From the NCBI GenBank assembly GCA_025361165.1, contig JANYAU010000167.1:1-52693 (forward strand): DNA of 52,693 bases. Reading direction: 5' to 3'. Under the pieces are notes generated by a model. That model saw nothing but the letters and a program-made list of their open reading frames with translations, made no database searches and had not been told where the DNA came from. This DNA is from Betaproteobacteria bacterium. GTDB taxonomy: Bacteria; Pseudomonadota; Gammaproteobacteria; Burkholderiales; Thiobacteraceae. Positions within the stretch are counted from its first letter, which is position 1. The number at the start of each line of letters is the position of its first letter. Position numbers and translations under genes: made by a program. This document shows positions 36,422 through 46,564 of this stretch, piece by piece.

Positions 36422-38302
36422 CTATCGATGCGATAGAGACAGCATCAAGCCATTTAGCTTTTTCACGAAGCCCGCTGGATCATTGAGTTGTCCACCTTCC
36501 GACAATAACGCTTGATCGAATAAGATTTGGCTAAAATCGCCAAAGCGCGCGTCATCCACTTCAGCCTTCAGCAATGAAACGACAGGATGCTGTGCGTTCA
36601 CTTCCAAAATCGGTTTCGACATCGGTACTGCCTGACCGGCGGCTTTGAGCATCCGCTCCAAATTCATCCCCATTTCTTGCGCATCTACCACCAAACAAGC
36701 CGGCGAATCGGTTAAACGATGTGAAATACGCACCTCTTTCACTTGCTCGCCTAAAGCAGTTTGCATTTTCGTGACGAAATCCTTGAACGTGTCGTCTGCT
36801 TGTTCGCGCGCTTTTTTCTCTTCCGCATCTTCCAATGCGCCAAGATCCAGTTCGCCCTTCGCCACCGATTGCAGCGCCTTACCTTCGAACGCCGGTAGAT
36901 TAGACACCAGCCATTCATCCACGCGGTCATGCAGCAGCAATACCTCCACGCCTTTCTTGCGGAATATTTCCAGATGCGGGCTGTTTTTGGCCGCCACAAA
37001 ACTGTCCGCGGTCACATAATAAATTTTCTCCTGTCCCTCTTTCATACGCGTCACATAGTCGGCGAGCGAGACTTGCTCCGCCTCGTTATCAGTGCGCGTG
37101 GTGGCAAAGCGCAACAATTTCGCGATGCGCTCTTTGTTGGCGAAATCTTCGCCCACGCCTTCTTTCAACACGCGGCCGAACTCATTCCAGAACTTGGTAA
37201 ATTTTTCCTGATCGTTTGCGGCCACCTCTTCCAACATACCGAGCACTTTCTTGCTCGCCCCGGCGCGGATCGTGTCGATATCGCGGCTGTGCTGCAAAAT
37301 CTCGCGCGAAACATTCAGCGGCAAGTCGTTGGAATCGATCACGCCGCGCACGAAGCGCAGATAATGCGGCATCAATTTTTCCACGTCTTCCATGATGAAT
37401 ACACGCCGCACATACAGTTTGATGCCGTGCCGCTGCTCTTTGTCCCATAGGTCAAACGGTGCATGCGCCGGCACATACAGCAGCATGGTGTATTCCTGCT
37501 TGCCTTCGACCTTGCTGTGGATATGCGCCAGCGCCGGCTCGTAATCGTGCGCCACATGTTTGTAAAACTCGGTGTACTGCTCGTCTGTGATATCGGCCTT
37601 GGGGCGGGCCCACAAGGCGTTGGCCTGGTTGACAGCTTCCTCTGCGTCTTTTCCTTCGAGCTTCATCACAATCGGCAGCGTGATGTGGTCGGAATATTTG
37701 CGAATAATGGTCTGCAAACGCCAATCGGCGAGAAAATCGTCCTCGTCTTCGCGCAGATGCAAAATGACGTCCGTGCCGTGCTGCTCTTTGCTTACCGTTT
37801 CCAGCGTGTAATCGCCCTCCCCGGCCGACTCCCAGCGCACACCGTGCTCGGCGCCGACGCCCGCGCGGCGCGTAATCAGCGTGACCTTGTCAGCCACGAT
37901 AAACGAGGAGTAAAACCCGACACCGAATTGACCGATCAAATTTGCGTCCTTAGATTGATCTCCCGTAAGCCGATCTAAAAACTCTCGCGTCCCGGAGCGG
38001 GCGATGGTGCCGATATTCTCGATCACTTCATTGCGCGACATGCCGATGCCGTTGTCGGAAAGCGTGAGGGTGCGCGCGGCTTTGTCATAGGCAACGCGAA
38101 TCTTTAATTCCGCATCGCCCTCGTACAGCGCCGCATCCGACAGCGCCTCGAAGCGCAGCTTGTCGCAGGCATCGGACGCATTGGAAATCAGTTCGCGCAG
38201 AAAAATCTCCTTGTTGCTATACAAGGAGTGGATCATCAGCTTTAATAGCTGCTTAACTTCCGCTTGGAAACCCAGGGTTTCTTTTTGCATTTCAGTGGTC
38301 AT
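36422..38302 (-). CDS. htpG: Hsp90 chaperone HtpG
   Basis: A 626-residue Hsp90. The ATP-binding domain has [24 protein letters not shown], and GQFGVGFYS; middle and C-terminal domains are complete. It is convergent with flgL, whose stop is 6 bases away, and no clear terminator separates them. The start ATG at 38302 has a GAGAG site. It runs on the same strand as the DUF4124 gene, 94 bases downstream of it. No heat-shock promoter was obvious to me. Confidence 0.97.
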   Translation of the reverse strand: MTTEMQKETLGFQAEVKQLLKLMIHSLYSNKEIFLRELISNASDACDKLRFEALSDAALYEGDAELKIRVAYDKAARTLTLSDNGIGMSRNEVIENIGTIARSGTREFLDRLTGDQSKDANLIGQFGVGFYSSFIVADKVTLITRRAGVGAEHGVRWESAGEGDYTLETVSKEQHGTDVILHLREDEDDFLADWRLQTIIRKYSDHITLPIVMKLEGKDAEEAVNQANALWARPKADITDEQYTEFYKHVAHDYEPALAHIHSKVEGKQEYTMLLYVPAHAPFDLWDKEQRHGIKLYVRRVFIMEDVEKLMPHYLRFVRGVIDSNDLPLNVSREILQHSRDIDTIRAGASKKVLGMLEEVAANDQEKFTKFWNEFGRVLKEGVGEDFANKERIAKLLRFATTRTDNEAEQVSLADYVTRMKEGQEKIYYVTADSFVAAKNSPHLEIFRKKGVEVLLLHDRVDEWLVSNLPAFEGKALQSVAKGELDLGALEDAEEKKAREQADDTFKDFVTKMQTALGEQVKEVRISHRLTDSPACLVVDAQEMGMNLERMLKAAGQAVPMSKPILEVNAQHPVVSLLKAEVDDARFGDFSQILFDQALLSEGGQLNDPAGFVKKLNGLMLSLSHR

Positions 38303-38396
38303 GGATGGCTCTCAAGAAAACAGTGCGGAAAATAATGGGGTTGAAGGAGATGAATTTCAAGCCCCCGGACGGGGCGGGCGCAAGGCGGATGACGGT

Positions 38397-38825
38397 TCAC
38401 TTAAGCTGCGCCAACTCCTCGCGCAGTTGCACAAGATTTTTCTCGATCTCAGCCACCTTGTCTTGGTAGGGCTGGAGCCGATCCAGCACGCGCTGATAAT
38501 TGGCTTCGCCGCCGAGACGAATATTTCCTTGTTCTAGCAGCGCTTGCTTAGCCTCTGCCAAAGCGGCTTCTTGCGCGGCAATTTGCTTTTGCAATTCCGC
38601 GTGCCGATCAGCCTGCTCCAGGCGCGGTGCTGCCGGCGGCGTAGGCGCGAGAGGCTTGATGGCGGGCACGACATTCACCGTCGCAGTCACCGGCACACAC
38701 GCTGAGCTCGATTCTTTTTTCTCGCTGTAGGTCACTTTCCCCGTACCGTCCAGGCATTTAAATATTTCGGCTTTCACCGGCAATACACTCAATGTCAGAC
38801 AGACGCCCAGTGCAAAACGTTTCAT
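38397..38825 (-). CDS. DUF4124-domain exported protein with coiled coil
   Basis: A 142-residue protein: signal peptide 1-19, then a short DUF4124 module (about 20-45; IFKCLDGTGKVTYSEK with two cysteines), a proline-rich spacer and a C-terminal coiled coil (about 75-142). DUF4124 proteins are periplasmic and common in proteobacteria, but have no established function. The start overlaps the preceding gene's stop as ATGA, so its translation depends on that gene. It is probably co-transcribed with metZ. Confidence 0.75.
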   Translation of the reverse strand: MKRFALGVCLTLSVLPVKAEIFKCLDGTGKVTYSEKKESSSACVPVTATVNVVPAIKPLAPTPPAAPRLEQADRHAELQKQIAAQEAALAEAKQALLEQGNIRLGGEANYQRVLDRLQPYQDKVAEIEKNLVQLREELAQLK

Positions 38826-39505
38826 TTCGTTTCTCCGCGCAATTCCTTGACAGTCATTTGCCGGTAATCCGCCGGTACTTCAAACACCTTAGGGCGCACC
38901 GCAATATCGGCCTGATAATTTAGCAAACGGCGCGAAAATCCGTCGTTGCGCAACTCGTCCAAAGCCAGCCCATATTTGAACCAACGCCGTGGCTCTAACA
39001 CTAGCCGCGCCAAATCGCATGCATCGCGCTGCTCCGGCGGTGTCGCCAGATAAGTGGCGGCGTGGGTTGCCGCCATCGCATCCTGAAATTCCATGAGGGC
39101 TTGCGCCACCTCCGGTAGGAAGCGTTCCGATGCGGTGATGCGCGAGCACACCACACCATTCACGATGAGATCGAACCGCTTTTGCGCATTCCGGTCGTCG
39201 AGGATATCTTCTTTGATTTTCCAGTCCGAGGGCGGCTCGAGCTGCAATGGGGCAGGCTCAAAAACCAAGACCTGACGCCGATCATGTACCACGTTATAGA
39301 CGCGTTTCTCGCGCCGGTCATAGACCACGAAATCCTCACGATCACGCCCATAGTCCATGCGCAAAAAACGATCCGTCACCAGATAGCGCGTGACATAGCC
39401 GCCACCCGTGGCTTCCTGATCCATATAGGTGACTTCGGTCATCCCGCCGTCGGCCAACGCGCGGCCAGCTGCAAACAACAGCATTATGAATAGCAGTTTT
39501 TTCAT
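38822..39505 (-). CDS. Exported protein of unknown function
   Basis: A 227-residue protein I do not recognise. Residues 1-18 are a signal peptide (ending RALA). The first ~90 mature residues are strand-rich, with a pattern (RYLVTDRFLRMDYG, VYDRREKRVYNVVHDRRQVLVF) that recalls LolA-like or DUF4412-like periplasmic folds, which is only a guess. Two cysteines (VVCSRI and RDACDLA) could pair. It is joined by 4-base ATGA overlaps to metZ before it and the DUF4124 gene after it, a tight three-gene unit. Confidence 0.6.
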   Translation of the reverse strand: MKKLLFIMLLFAAGRALADGGMTEVTYMDQEATGGGYVTRYLVTDRFLRMDYGRDREDFVVYDRREKRVYNVVHDRRQVLVFEPAPLQLEPPSDWKIKEDILDDRNAQKRFDLIVNGVVCSRITASERFLPEVAQALMEFQDAMAATHAATYLATPPEQRDACDLARLVLEPRRWFKYGLALDELRNDGFSRRLLNYQADIAVRPKVFEVPADYRQMTVKELRGETK

Positions 39506-40680
39506 GTGAGACAGTCAAACCCGTGTTGTAGATCGCGCTTAATATCTTCCACCGATTCCAAGCCCACCGCAATACGGATCAAACCATCGCTTATGCCCGC
39601 CGCCGTGCGCTGCTCCGGCGACAAGCGGCCATGCGTGGTGGTCGCGGGATGCGTGATGGTGGTCTTGGTGTCGCCCAGGTTCGCCGTGATAGACAGCATG
39701 CGCGTGGCATCGATCACCTGCCATGCCGCCGCCTTACTACCCTTCACCTCGAACGACACGATGCCACCGCCGCTTTTTTGCTGCTTCATCGCCAGCGCAT
39801 GTTGCGGATGCGAAGACAAACCCGGATAGAGTACGCGCGTCACAAACGGCTGCGTTTCTAGCCAGCTTGCCAATTCCAGCGCGGCGGCAGAATGCGCGTC
39901 CATGCGAATGCGCAAGGTTTCCAACCCCTTCAAAAATATCCAAGCATTGAAGGCGGAGAGCGTCGGCCCGGCGGTGCGCAAAAATTGATATACGCCTTCC
40001 ATCAATGTTTTGCTTCCTAATACCGCGCCACCCAACACCCTGCCTTGGCCATCGATATATTTGGTCGCGGAGTGAATCACGATATCCGCGCCCAACTCCA
40101 AGGGCCGCTGCAATATTGGCGTGCAGAAACAATTATCGACCGCGAGCCACGCCCCATGACGATGCGCAATCTCCGCCAGCGCCGTGATATCGCACACTTC
40201 GGTGAGCGGGTTGGATGGCGTCTCGGCGAAGAACAGCTTGGTGTTCGGTTTGCACGCCGCTTGCCACTCGCGCACATCGGTCGGTGACACAAACGTGGTC
40301 TCGACCCCAAAACGCTTCAGGATATTGGTGAACAATTGCACCGTCGAACCGAAAATCGCGCGCGAAGCGACAATGTGATCGCCGGCGGACAGCAGCCCCA
40401 TGACACAGGCGAGGATAGCGGACATACCGGACGCCGTGGCGACGCAAAATTCCGCGCCTTCCAATGCCGCGAGCCGCTCTTGGAATGCCGTGACCGTGGG
40501 ATTGGTGAAGCGCGCGTAGATGTTGCCCGCCTCCTCGCCGCTGAAGCGCTTCGCCGCTTGTTCGGCGGAATCGAAGACGAAACTCGAAGTGAGGAACAGT
40601 GCTTCGGAATGTTCGTGAAATTGGCTGCGATGTACTCCCGCACGTACCGCCAAGGTGTCTAAATCGTATTTCTCAGTCAT
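39502..40680 (-). CDS. metZ: O-succinylhomoserine sulfhydrylase MetZ
   Basis: A 392-residue PLP enzyme of the Cys/Met metabolism family. IHSATKYIDGQGRVLGG holds the PLP lysine; ASGMSAILACVMGLLSAGDH and FFAETPSNPLTEV are family motifs. The purF-metZ order, as in Pseudomonas, supports MetZ (direct sulfhydrylation to homocysteine) over cystathionine gamma-synthase. The ATG at 40680 is preceded by AAAGGAAC; a TTG five codons upstream covers that site. A leader with a terminator and an alternative hairpin precedes it. The stop overlaps the next gene's start. Confidence 0.9.
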   Translation of the reverse strand: MTEKYDLDTLAVRAGVHRSQFHEHSEALFLTSSFVFDSAEQAAKRFSGEEAGNIYARFTNPTVTAFQERLAALEGAEFCVATASGMSAILACVMGLLSAGDHIVASRAIFGSTVQLFTNILKRFGVETTFVSPTDVREWQAACKPNTKLFFAETPSNPLTEVCDITALAEIAHRHGAWLAVDNCFCTPILQRPLELGADIVIHSATKYIDGQGRVLGGAVLGSKTLMEGVYQFLRTAGPTLSAFNAWIFLKGLETLRIRMDAHSAAALELASWLETQPFVTRVLYPGLSSHPQHALAMKQQKSGGGIVSFEVKGSKAAAWQVIDATRMLSITANLGDTKTTITHPATTTHGRLSPEQRTAAGISDGLIRIAVGLESVEDIKRDLQHGFDCLT

Positions 40681-40736
40681 GATCGTTCCTTTCAAGTCCG
40701 ACCGAACCGAAGCAGCGCTTGCGGGGACCGGAAGTG

Positions 40737-40770
40737 AAAAAACCCGGTCAGCATAAGCTAAACCGGGTTT
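40737..40770 (-). terminator. Intrinsic terminator between purF and metZ
   Basis: Read leftward, AAACCCGGT pairs with ACCGGGTTT (9 pairs, inner AGC/GCT pairs extend it) and is followed by more T, giving a run of six. It stands 95 bases after the purF stop and about 57 before the metZ ATG. It can end purF transcription or attenuate metZ. Confidence 0.7.
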
Positions 40771-40784
40771 CCCGCGCTTTAGCT
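40756..40784 (-). promoter_or_regulatory. Alternative hairpin overlapping the metZ-proximal terminator
   Basis: Leftward, AGCTAAA pairs with TTTAGCT (7 pairs), with an inner CGGG/CCCG stem. This hairpin uses the 5' arm of the following terminator (40762-40770), so both cannot form together. That is the layout of a transcription attenuator. It may also be chance in a terminator region. Confidence 0.4.
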
Positions 40785-40864
40785 GTATTTTTTACGCGCC
40801 CGCAAGCTGACTTTCAAATCGGCGCAATCAATGTGCAATAAATTACGCGACTAAATCCGCCGCG

Positions 40865-42376
40865 TCAAGCACTCCGCAAATTCAGATCGAGTTGGCGCGA
40901 CGTGCCAACGTCTTCTTGGTCGCCCTCGCGCTGATGTTCCAAACGATCCAAATACTCGGGCGTAATATCGCCGGTGATGTAGTGGCCGTTGAAGCACGAG
41001 GAATCGAATTGCTGAATCTCGGTATTCCCTTCCCGCACCGCCGCCACCAGCGCATCCAGGTCTTGATAAATCAGCGCATCGGCGCCGATCTCACGGCAAA
41101 TTTGCTCATCGTTGCGCCCGGTGGCGAGCAACTCGGCGCGGGTCGGCATATCGATACCATAGACATTGGGGAAGCGTACCGGGGGTGCGGCGGAAGCAAA
41201 AAATACTTTGCGCGCACCAGCTTCTCGCGCCATCATCACGATCTGCTGGCTGGTGGTGCCGCGCACGATGGAGTCATCGACCAACAGCACATTCTTGCCC
41301 TTGAATTCGATACCGATCGCGTTCAATTTCTGGCGCACGGATTTGCGGCGGATCGCCTGGCCCGGCATGATGAAGGTGCGGCCGATGTAGCGGTTTTTGA
41401 TGAAGCCCTCGCGATACGGCACACCCAAGCGATTCGCGAGCTGCAAGGCGCTGGGCCGGCTGGTGTCGGGAATCGGGATCACCACATCGATATCGAGATG
41501 CGAGAACTGCTGTTTAATCTTATCCGCCAAGCGCTCACCCATGCGCAAGCGGCTGGCATAGACCGAAATGCCATCGATCACCGAATCCGGCCGCGCCAGG
41601 TAGACATATTCGAAAATGCACGGATTGAGTGTTGCGCCCTGCGCGCATTGCTGGCTGTAGAAATTACTTTGATCGTCGATGAATACCGCCTCGCCCGGCG
41701 CCACATCGCGCAACAGCTTGAAGCCTAGCGAATCCAGCGCCACGCTCTCGGAGGCAATCATGTATTCCACGCCTTTGTCGGTCTCGTTACGGCCGATGAC
41801 CAGCGGGCGAATACCGAACGGGTCGCGAAACGCGAGCAAGCCATAGCCGGAAATCATCGCCACCACGGCATACGCGCCGCGGCAACGCCGATGCACGCCG
41901 GCAACGGCAGCGAAAATATTGGCGATATCGAGCGTGACGTTGCGCGTGCTGGCTTGCAGCTCGTGCGCCAGCACATTGAGCAACACTTCCGAATCGGAGT
42001 TGGTGTTGACGTGGCGCAAATCCTGGCGGAACACCTCCTGCTTCAACTCGTCGGCGTTGGTGAGATTGCCGTTATGGGCGAGCACGATGCCGTAGGGCGA
42101 ATTCACATAGAACGGCTGTGCCTCGGCAGAAGAATCGGCGCAACCCGCTGTGGGATAGCGCACATGCGCCACACCCATCAGGCCATCCAGTTCGCGCATA
42201 TTGCGCGTGCGAAACACGTCGCGCACCAGGCCCGAACTCTTGTGCATGTGGAAGGTACGACCCTCGGAGGTCACGATGCCCGCCGCGTCCTGGCCGCGAT
42301 GCTGCAACAACTGCAAACCATCGTAGAGCAGTTGGTTAACGGGAGTGGTCGCAACGACGCCGAGAATACCGCACAT
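40865..42376 (-). CDS. purF: Amidophosphoribosyltransferase PurF
   Basis: A 503-residue PurF. The Cys2 nucleophile after the removed Met (MCGILGVV) begins the glutaminase domain (to about 235); the PRPP site [16 protein letters not shown] lies near 362-377. It makes phosphoribosylamine, the first purine intermediate. No N-terminal propeptide. It is preceded by cvpA, its usual partner, 23 bases upstream. Confidence 0.97.
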   Translation of the reverse strand: MCGILGVVATTPVNQLLYDGLQLLQHRGQDAAGIVTSEGRTFHMHKSSGLVRDVFRTRNMRELDGLMGVAHVRYPTAGCADSSAEAQPFYVNSPYGIVLAHNGNLTNADELKQEVFRQDLRHVNTNSDSEVLLNVLAHELQASTRNVTLDIANIFAAVAGVHRRCRGAYAVVAMISGYGLLAFRDPFGIRPLVIGRNETDKGVEYMIASESVALDSLGFKLLRDVAPGEAVFIDDQSNFYSQQCAQGATLNPCIFEYVYLARPDSVIDGISVYASRLRMGERLADKIKQQFSHLDIDVVIPIPDTSRPSALQLANRLGVPYREGFIKNRYIGRTFIMPGQAIRRKSVRQKLNAIGIEFKGKNVLLVDDSIVRGTTSQQIVMMAREAGARKVFFASAAPPVRFPNVYGIDMPTRAELLATGRNDEQICREIGADALIYQDLDALVAAVREGNTEIQQFDSSCFNGHYITGDITPEYLDRLEHQREGDQEDVGTSRQLDLNLRSA

Positions 42377-42399
42377 AAAGGGAACCTTTACTTATAACC

Positions 42400-42891
42400 C
42401 TAGTTGTAATGCAAGCGCTTTACCAGGTCTGCCGGAAGCCAGGGTTTGAACTGCATCACCAATGCCTCCAAGGGCGAACTCAACATCGCATTCTTCCATA
42501 GCGGCTGTTTTGGTAAGCTCGTTAAACCCGAGAGCAAAACCAATACCAACACCATAATGATCCCGCGTGCTAAGCCGAACACCGCACCCAGTGCCCGATC
42601 CCAGGCGCCAACACCGATCGCCTTCAAAAACTGGCCGACGGTAATGGCGATTAAGGTCATTACCAATAGTGTGGCGAGAAACAGCGCCGCAAACGCCGCT
42701 AATAAACGCAATTCCGGTGACGGAATACTCGCCGGCAACATCGGGGCAAAGCTCGCCGTGTAGAGATTGGCCACCCAAAATGCCACCACCCACGCCAACA
42801 GCGCCATCACTTCGCGCAGAAATCCACGCATGACGCTCAATAAAATCGACACGCCAATAATGACTAAAACCGCGTAGTCGAAAACTGTCAT
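42400..42891 (-). CDS. cvpA: CvpA family membrane protein
   Basis: A 163-residue protein with four membrane helices (about 5-25, 30-50, 63-85, 100-122) and the GFLREVMALLAWVVAFW signature of CvpA. In E. coli it is needed for colicin V production and envelope stress tolerance; its biochemical action is unresolved. It sits between dedD and purF as in many proteobacteria. Confidence 0.93.
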   Translation of the reverse strand: MTVFDYAVLVIIGVSILLSVMRGFLREVMALLAWVVAFWVANLYTASFAPMLPASIPSPELRLLAAFAALFLATLLVMTLIAITVGQFLKAIGVGAWDRALGAVFGLARGIIMVLVLVLLSGLTSLPKQPLWKNAMLSSPLEALVMQFKPWLPADLVKRLHYN

Positions 42892-42897
42892 GCGCTG

Positions 42898-43590
42898 TTA
42901 AGGATTACTGCCCATCACCACCAGCTTGCTATCCAGCGGTTTCACTTTTTCGCGCACTTTTTCCGCTTTATCGCGAGCCATATAGGGTCCACTGCGTACT
43001 CTGATTTTATCGCCTGCCGAAGTCTTCACCACTTCAGTAAATGTGGTCACACCTTTGGTTTTCAACTCCGCCTGGCGTTGTTTGGCGTTCTTAGATTCAG
43101 AAAACGCACCATACTGCACATAATAGGTCTGCTTCGCGGCCACATGTTTAGGCTCATCGACGGCCTTCACTAAGGTTTCTCCGTGCGCGGTCTTGGCAGC
43201 TTCGGGCTTAACCGATTTTACGGGAACTGGCTGCTCCACTGGTTGCATATTATTAACAGCTGGCTTCGCTTCAAGAATAGGGCTGGGTTTGACTTCCGGC
43301 GCGGCCTTCAATGCCGCGGGAGGGATAGTCACTGTGGACTTCGCCTGCGGTTTTGCGAGCACTGGCTGCTCGACGCCCGGCGCGGGCATAATCTTCGGCG
43401 CATAGCCGCTCGCGTCCTGCGAAGGAATGCGAATATCGATCTGCTGCGTATCCTGCTGCGGCTTGCTCTCCGGCAGAATCAGCGGCACCACCGCGACCAC
43501 CAGCGCCACCAGCACTACTGCGCCCACCAGGCGGCGGCGCGCGCGTTTTCTGAATTGGATTTCTTCTTCGGTGTAATTGGGTGTCGCCAT
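42898..43590 (-). CDS. dedD: SPOR-domain protein DedD-like
   Basis: A 230-residue inner-membrane protein. One helix (about 18-37) follows an N-terminal basic cytoplasmic stretch. A Pro/Ala/Lys-rich periplasmic linker leads to a C-terminal SPOR domain (about 150-228; YYVQYGAFSESKNA and VRSGPYMARDKAEK), which binds denuded septal peptidoglycan. DedD in E. coli supports cell constriction. Position between folC and cvpA matches dedD. Confidence 0.88.
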   Translation of the reverse strand: MATPNYTEEEIQFRKRARRRLVGAVVLVALVVAVVPLILPESKPQQDTQQIDIRIPSQDASGYAPKIMPAPGVEQPVLAKPQAKSTVTIPPAALKAAPEVKPSPILEAKPAVNNMQPVEQPVPVKSVKPEAAKTAHGETLVKAVDEPKHVAAKQTYYVQYGAFSESKNAKQRQAELKTKGVTTFTEVVKTSAGDKIRVRSGPYMARDKAEKVREKVKPLDSKLVVMGSNP

Positions 43591-43600
43591 GTCGTACTCT

Positions 43601-44866
43601 CTATGCTTTTGCGCCGCGCGCGATGAGGACTTCAGCTACGGTATAGAACGATCCGAAAACGCAAATTCTATCATTTTCACCCGCCTGGCGACAGGCAAAG
43701 GTATAGGCTTGAGTGATGTCGAATGCAACTTGCGCCGCGCTTATGCCGGAATCATGGAGCAAGGCCCTAAGCTGCTCCCCGCTCGCACCGCGCGGGCCGG
43801 CCAGGCCGCCCACACACCAAACATCGATTTGATCTTTGAGTGTGGCAATGACCGCGGCAATATCCTTATCACCCAGCATGCCGAATACGGCATAAGTCTT
43901 GCCGGATACATACTGCGCGCGCAGATTGTCCGCCAAACTGCGCGCCGCTTGTGGATTGTGCGCCACATCCAAAATGACCGTAGGCTTACCCGGCAGCACT
44001 TGAAACCGCCCCGGCAAGCGCGCGCTGAGCAGCCCAGCGCGCAGATGCGCTTGCGACACGGGTAAACGCTCGCGCAGACAATCCAGCGCTGCTATCGCTC
44101 CTGCTGCGTTCGCCAATTGATGCGCGCCGCGCATGGCCGGATACGGCAACGCGGAACGCGGGCCGCTTGGGCCCCAATAGGTCCAGGATTCCGGCGCGCG
44201 CTGGACGCCAAAATCGTGCTCGATGCGCAGCAATTGCGCGCCGATCTCCGCCGCATGCTGGAGTAACGTTGCGGGCGGGTGCGCATCAGCGCAAATCGCC
44301 GGTTTATGCGCACGAAAAATTCCCGCTTTCTCGAAACCGATCAGCTCGCGCGTATCCCCCAAGTATTCCGCATGATCCAGATCGACCGTGGTGACAATCG
44401 CCACATCCGGCTCAAATACATTCACCGCATCCAAACGCCCGCCCAGGCCCACTTCCAAAATCACCACATCAAATTTGGCTTGAGCGAACAGCCACAGCGC
44501 CGCCAGCGTACCGAATTCAAAGTAGGTCAACGCAATCTCACCGCGTGCCGCTTCCACCGCCGCAAACCCTGCACACAAAGCCGCATCGTCCGCCATGCGG
44601 CCATTGATACGCACCCGCTCGTTATAGCGAATCAGGTGGGGCGAGGTATAACACCCCACGCGATAACCGGCGGCGAGCAGCATCGCCTCCAGCATGGCGC
44701 TGGTCGAGCCTTTGCCGTTGGTGCCGCCGACGGTGATGATAGGGAATGGGGGATGCAGCTTAAGTTGCGCCTGCACCGCACGTACGCGATCCAGGCCAAG
44801 CGCAATGGTTTTTGGATGCAAGCCCTCGAGGTGACTAAGCCATTCCTCAAGGCGATGCAAATTCAC
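43601..44866 (-). CDS. folC: Folylpolyglutamate/dihydrofolate synthase FolC
   Basis: A 421-residue Mur-ligase-like enzyme. ITVGGTNGKGSTSAML (about 44-59) is the P-loop; TSPHLIRYNERVRING and DLDHAEYLGDTRE are further family motifs. It adds glutamate to dihydropteroate and folates. The start is GTG at 44866, with no ATG at a suitable position and a weak ribosome site. It follows accD by 12 bases. Confidence 0.95.
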   Translation of the reverse strand: MNLHRLEEWLSHLEGLHPKTIALGLDRVRAVQAQLKLHPPFPIITVGGTNGKGSTSAMLEAMLLAAGYRVGCYTSPHLIRYNERVRINGRMADDAALCAGFAAVEAARGEIALTYFEFGTLAALWLFAQAKFDVVILEVGLGGRLDAVNVFEPDVAIVTTVDLDHAEYLGDTRELIGFEKAGIFRAHKPAICADAHPPATLLQHAAEIGAQLLRIEHDFGVQRAPESWTYWGPSGPRSALPYPAMRGAHQLANAAGAIAALDCLRERLPVSQAHLRAGLLSARLPGRFQVLPGKPTVILDVAHNPQAARSLADNLRAQYVSGKTYAVFGMLGDKDIAAVIATLKDQIDVWCVGGLAGPRGASGEQLRALLHDSGISAAQVAFDITQAYTFACRQAGENDRICVFGSFYTVAEVLIARGAKA

Positions 44867-44878
44867 GTGAGCACGCGT

Positions 44879-45745
44879 TTAAGCCGCCGCAGCTTGCCGC
44901 ATCAATAAGGTCAGCAGATTCGCCAACCTTTCTCGCATCTGGCGCCGATCAATAATCATATCGACTGCGCCATGCTCAAGCAGAAATTCGGCGCGCTGAA
45001 ACCCCTCCGGGAGGGTCTGACGCACCGTCTGTTCGATCACACGTGGTCCGGCGAAGCCGATCAGCGCGCCGGGCTCGGCGATAATGACATCGCCCAACAT
45101 GGCGAAACTAGCGGACACGCCACCCATGGTGGGGTCGGTCAATACCGAAATGAAGGGAAGTTTGGCTGCCGCGAGTTGGGTCAGCGCGGCGCTGGTCTTG
45201 GCCATTTGCATCAGCGACAACAGACCTTCTTGCATGCGCGCGCCGCCGCTAGCCGTGAAGCAGATAAAGGGAATGTTTTGCTCGCAGCACAGTTGCACGC
45301 CTTCGACGAAGCGTTCGCCGACTACCGAGCCCATGGAGCCGCCCATGAATTTAAACTCGAACGCCGCCGCCACCACCGGCAAATGCATCACGCTGCCTTG
45401 CATCACCACCAAAGCGTCGCTCTCGCCGGTATCGGCTTGCGCTTCTTTGAGGCGATCGGAATATTTTCGGGTGTCTTTGAATTTCAGGGTATCGATGGGT
45501 TCGATTTCGGCGCCGATTTCATAGCGGCCTTCGGCATCGAGAAAGAGATCGAGGCGTTCGCGGGCGGTAAGGCGGTTGTGATGATTGCACTTGGGACAGA
45601 CTTCGAAATTCTTTTCCAGGTCGGCGTGATACAGCACCGCCTCGCACGATGCGCATTTGTGCCACAGCCCTTCGGGCACATTCTTCCTATTACCTTCGGC
45701 CTTGCGCTTAATTTTCGGGGGTAATAGCTTTTGGAACCAGCTCAT
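44879..45745 (-). CDS. accD: Acetyl-CoA carboxylase carboxyltransferase subunit beta AccD
   Basis: A 288-residue AccD. The four-Cys zinc finger (C31, C34, C50, C53) and the carboxyltransferase core ([18 protein letters not shown]) are intact. With AccA it forms malonyl-CoA for fatty acid synthesis. It lies between trpA and folC, as in many beta- and gammaproteobacteria. It ends in a poly-Ala tail. Confidence 0.96.
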   Translation of the reverse strand: MSWFQKLLPPKIKRKAEGNRKNVPEGLWHKCASCEAVLYHADLEKNFEVCPKCNHHNRLTARERLDLFLDAEGRYEIGAEIEPIDTLKFKDTRKYSDRLKEAQADTGESDALVVMQGSVMHLPVVAAAFEFKFMGGSMGSVVGERFVEGVQLCCEQNIPFICFTASGGARMQEGLLSLMQMAKTSAALTQLAAAKLPFISVLTDPTMGGVSASFAMLGDVIIAEPGALIGFAGPRVIEQTVRQTLPEGFQRAEFLLEHGAVDMIIDRRQMRERLANLLTLLMRQAAAA

Positions 45746-45759
45746 ACGATGCTCCTCTG

Positions 45760-46557
45760 TTAGCTATCCATCGCGCTGCGGAATGATTTTACCAATACGC
45801 CGACACGTGCAACTACTTGGTCGGCGGGTGCGCTTTCAATCTCTTGCACGATGCGGCTGCCGACCACCACCGCATCGGAAAATTCGGCCATGGCTTTCGC
45901 CATCGCGCCATCGCGGATGCCGAAGCCCACACCGATGGGTAAACTGATCTGCTTGCGCAATTTAAGTAGCCGCGTTTTCACCGCGCTCAAATCCAAATTT
46001 GCCGCGCCGGTCACGCCTTTGAGCGAGACATAATAAACGAAGCCGCGTGCAGCTTTGGCCACCACTGCGACGCGTGCATCCACCGAGGTGGGCGACAGCA
46101 GAAAAATCGGATCCAGCGCATGCTGTGCGAGACACGCGAGAAACTCGCCGCATTCTTCGGGCGGATAATCCACGGTCAACACGCCGTCCACACCTGCTGC
46201 TTGCGCCTGGCTCGCGAATTTTTCATAGCCCATTGCCTCGATTGGGTTGGCATAGCCCATCAGCACCACCGGCGTGGCGGCATTATCTTGGCGAAACTGC
46301 TTCACCATGCCGAGAATGTCCTTGAGCCCGACTTTGTGCGCCAAGGCGCGTTCGCTCGAACGCTGTATGGTGGGGCCATCCGCCATCGGGTCGGAAAACG
46401 GCACGCCGAGTTCGATGATGTCCGCGCCTGCTGCTACCAGGGCATGCATCATAGGCACGGTCAATTCGGGAGACGGATCGCCGGCGGTAAAGAAAGGAAT
46501 GAGCGCTTTCTTCCCCTGCCGTTTGAGTTGTTGGAAAGTTGTTTCAATGCGGGACAT
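45760..46557 (-). CDS. trpA: Tryptophan synthase alpha chain TrpA
   Basis: A 265-residue TIM barrel. Catalytic Glu in [16 protein letters not shown] and its Asp are present. It splits indole-glycerol phosphate and passes indole to TrpB. The start is ATG at 46557, seven bases after the trpB stop; an upstream frame lies over the trpB end and is not used. Confidence 0.95.
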   Translation of the reverse strand: MSRIETTFQQLKRQGKKALIPFFTAGDPSPELTVPMMHALVAAGADIIELGVPFSDPMADGPTIQRSSERALAHKVGLKDILGMVKQFRQDNAATPVVLMGYANPIEAMGYEKFASQAQAAGVDGVLTVDYPPEECGEFLACLAQHALDPIFLLSPTSVDARVAVVAKAARGFVYYVSLKGVTGAANLDLSAVKTRLLKLRKQISLPIGVGFGIRDGAMAKAMAEFSDAVVVGSRIVQEIESAPADQVVARVGVLVKSFRSAMDS

Positions 46558-46564
46558 AAATAAC

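Noticed and set aside
36422-36436. CTATCG/CGATAG hairpin at the flgL-htpG junction
   Set aside because: No T tract on either strand and it lies in the last htpG codons; not supported as a terminator.
40681-40864. SAM riboswitch before metZ
   Set aside because: I could not fit the known SAM-I or SAM-II cores; only the paired hairpins are supported.
40892-41728. Long open frame (278 codons) antisense to purF
   Set aside because: It mirrors the purF codons in the opposite strand, has no ribosome site and no recognisable domain, while PurF itself is unmistakable.
44972-45724. Open frame of 250 codons antisense to accD
   Set aside because: Shadow frame; AccD has a full domain set on the other strand.
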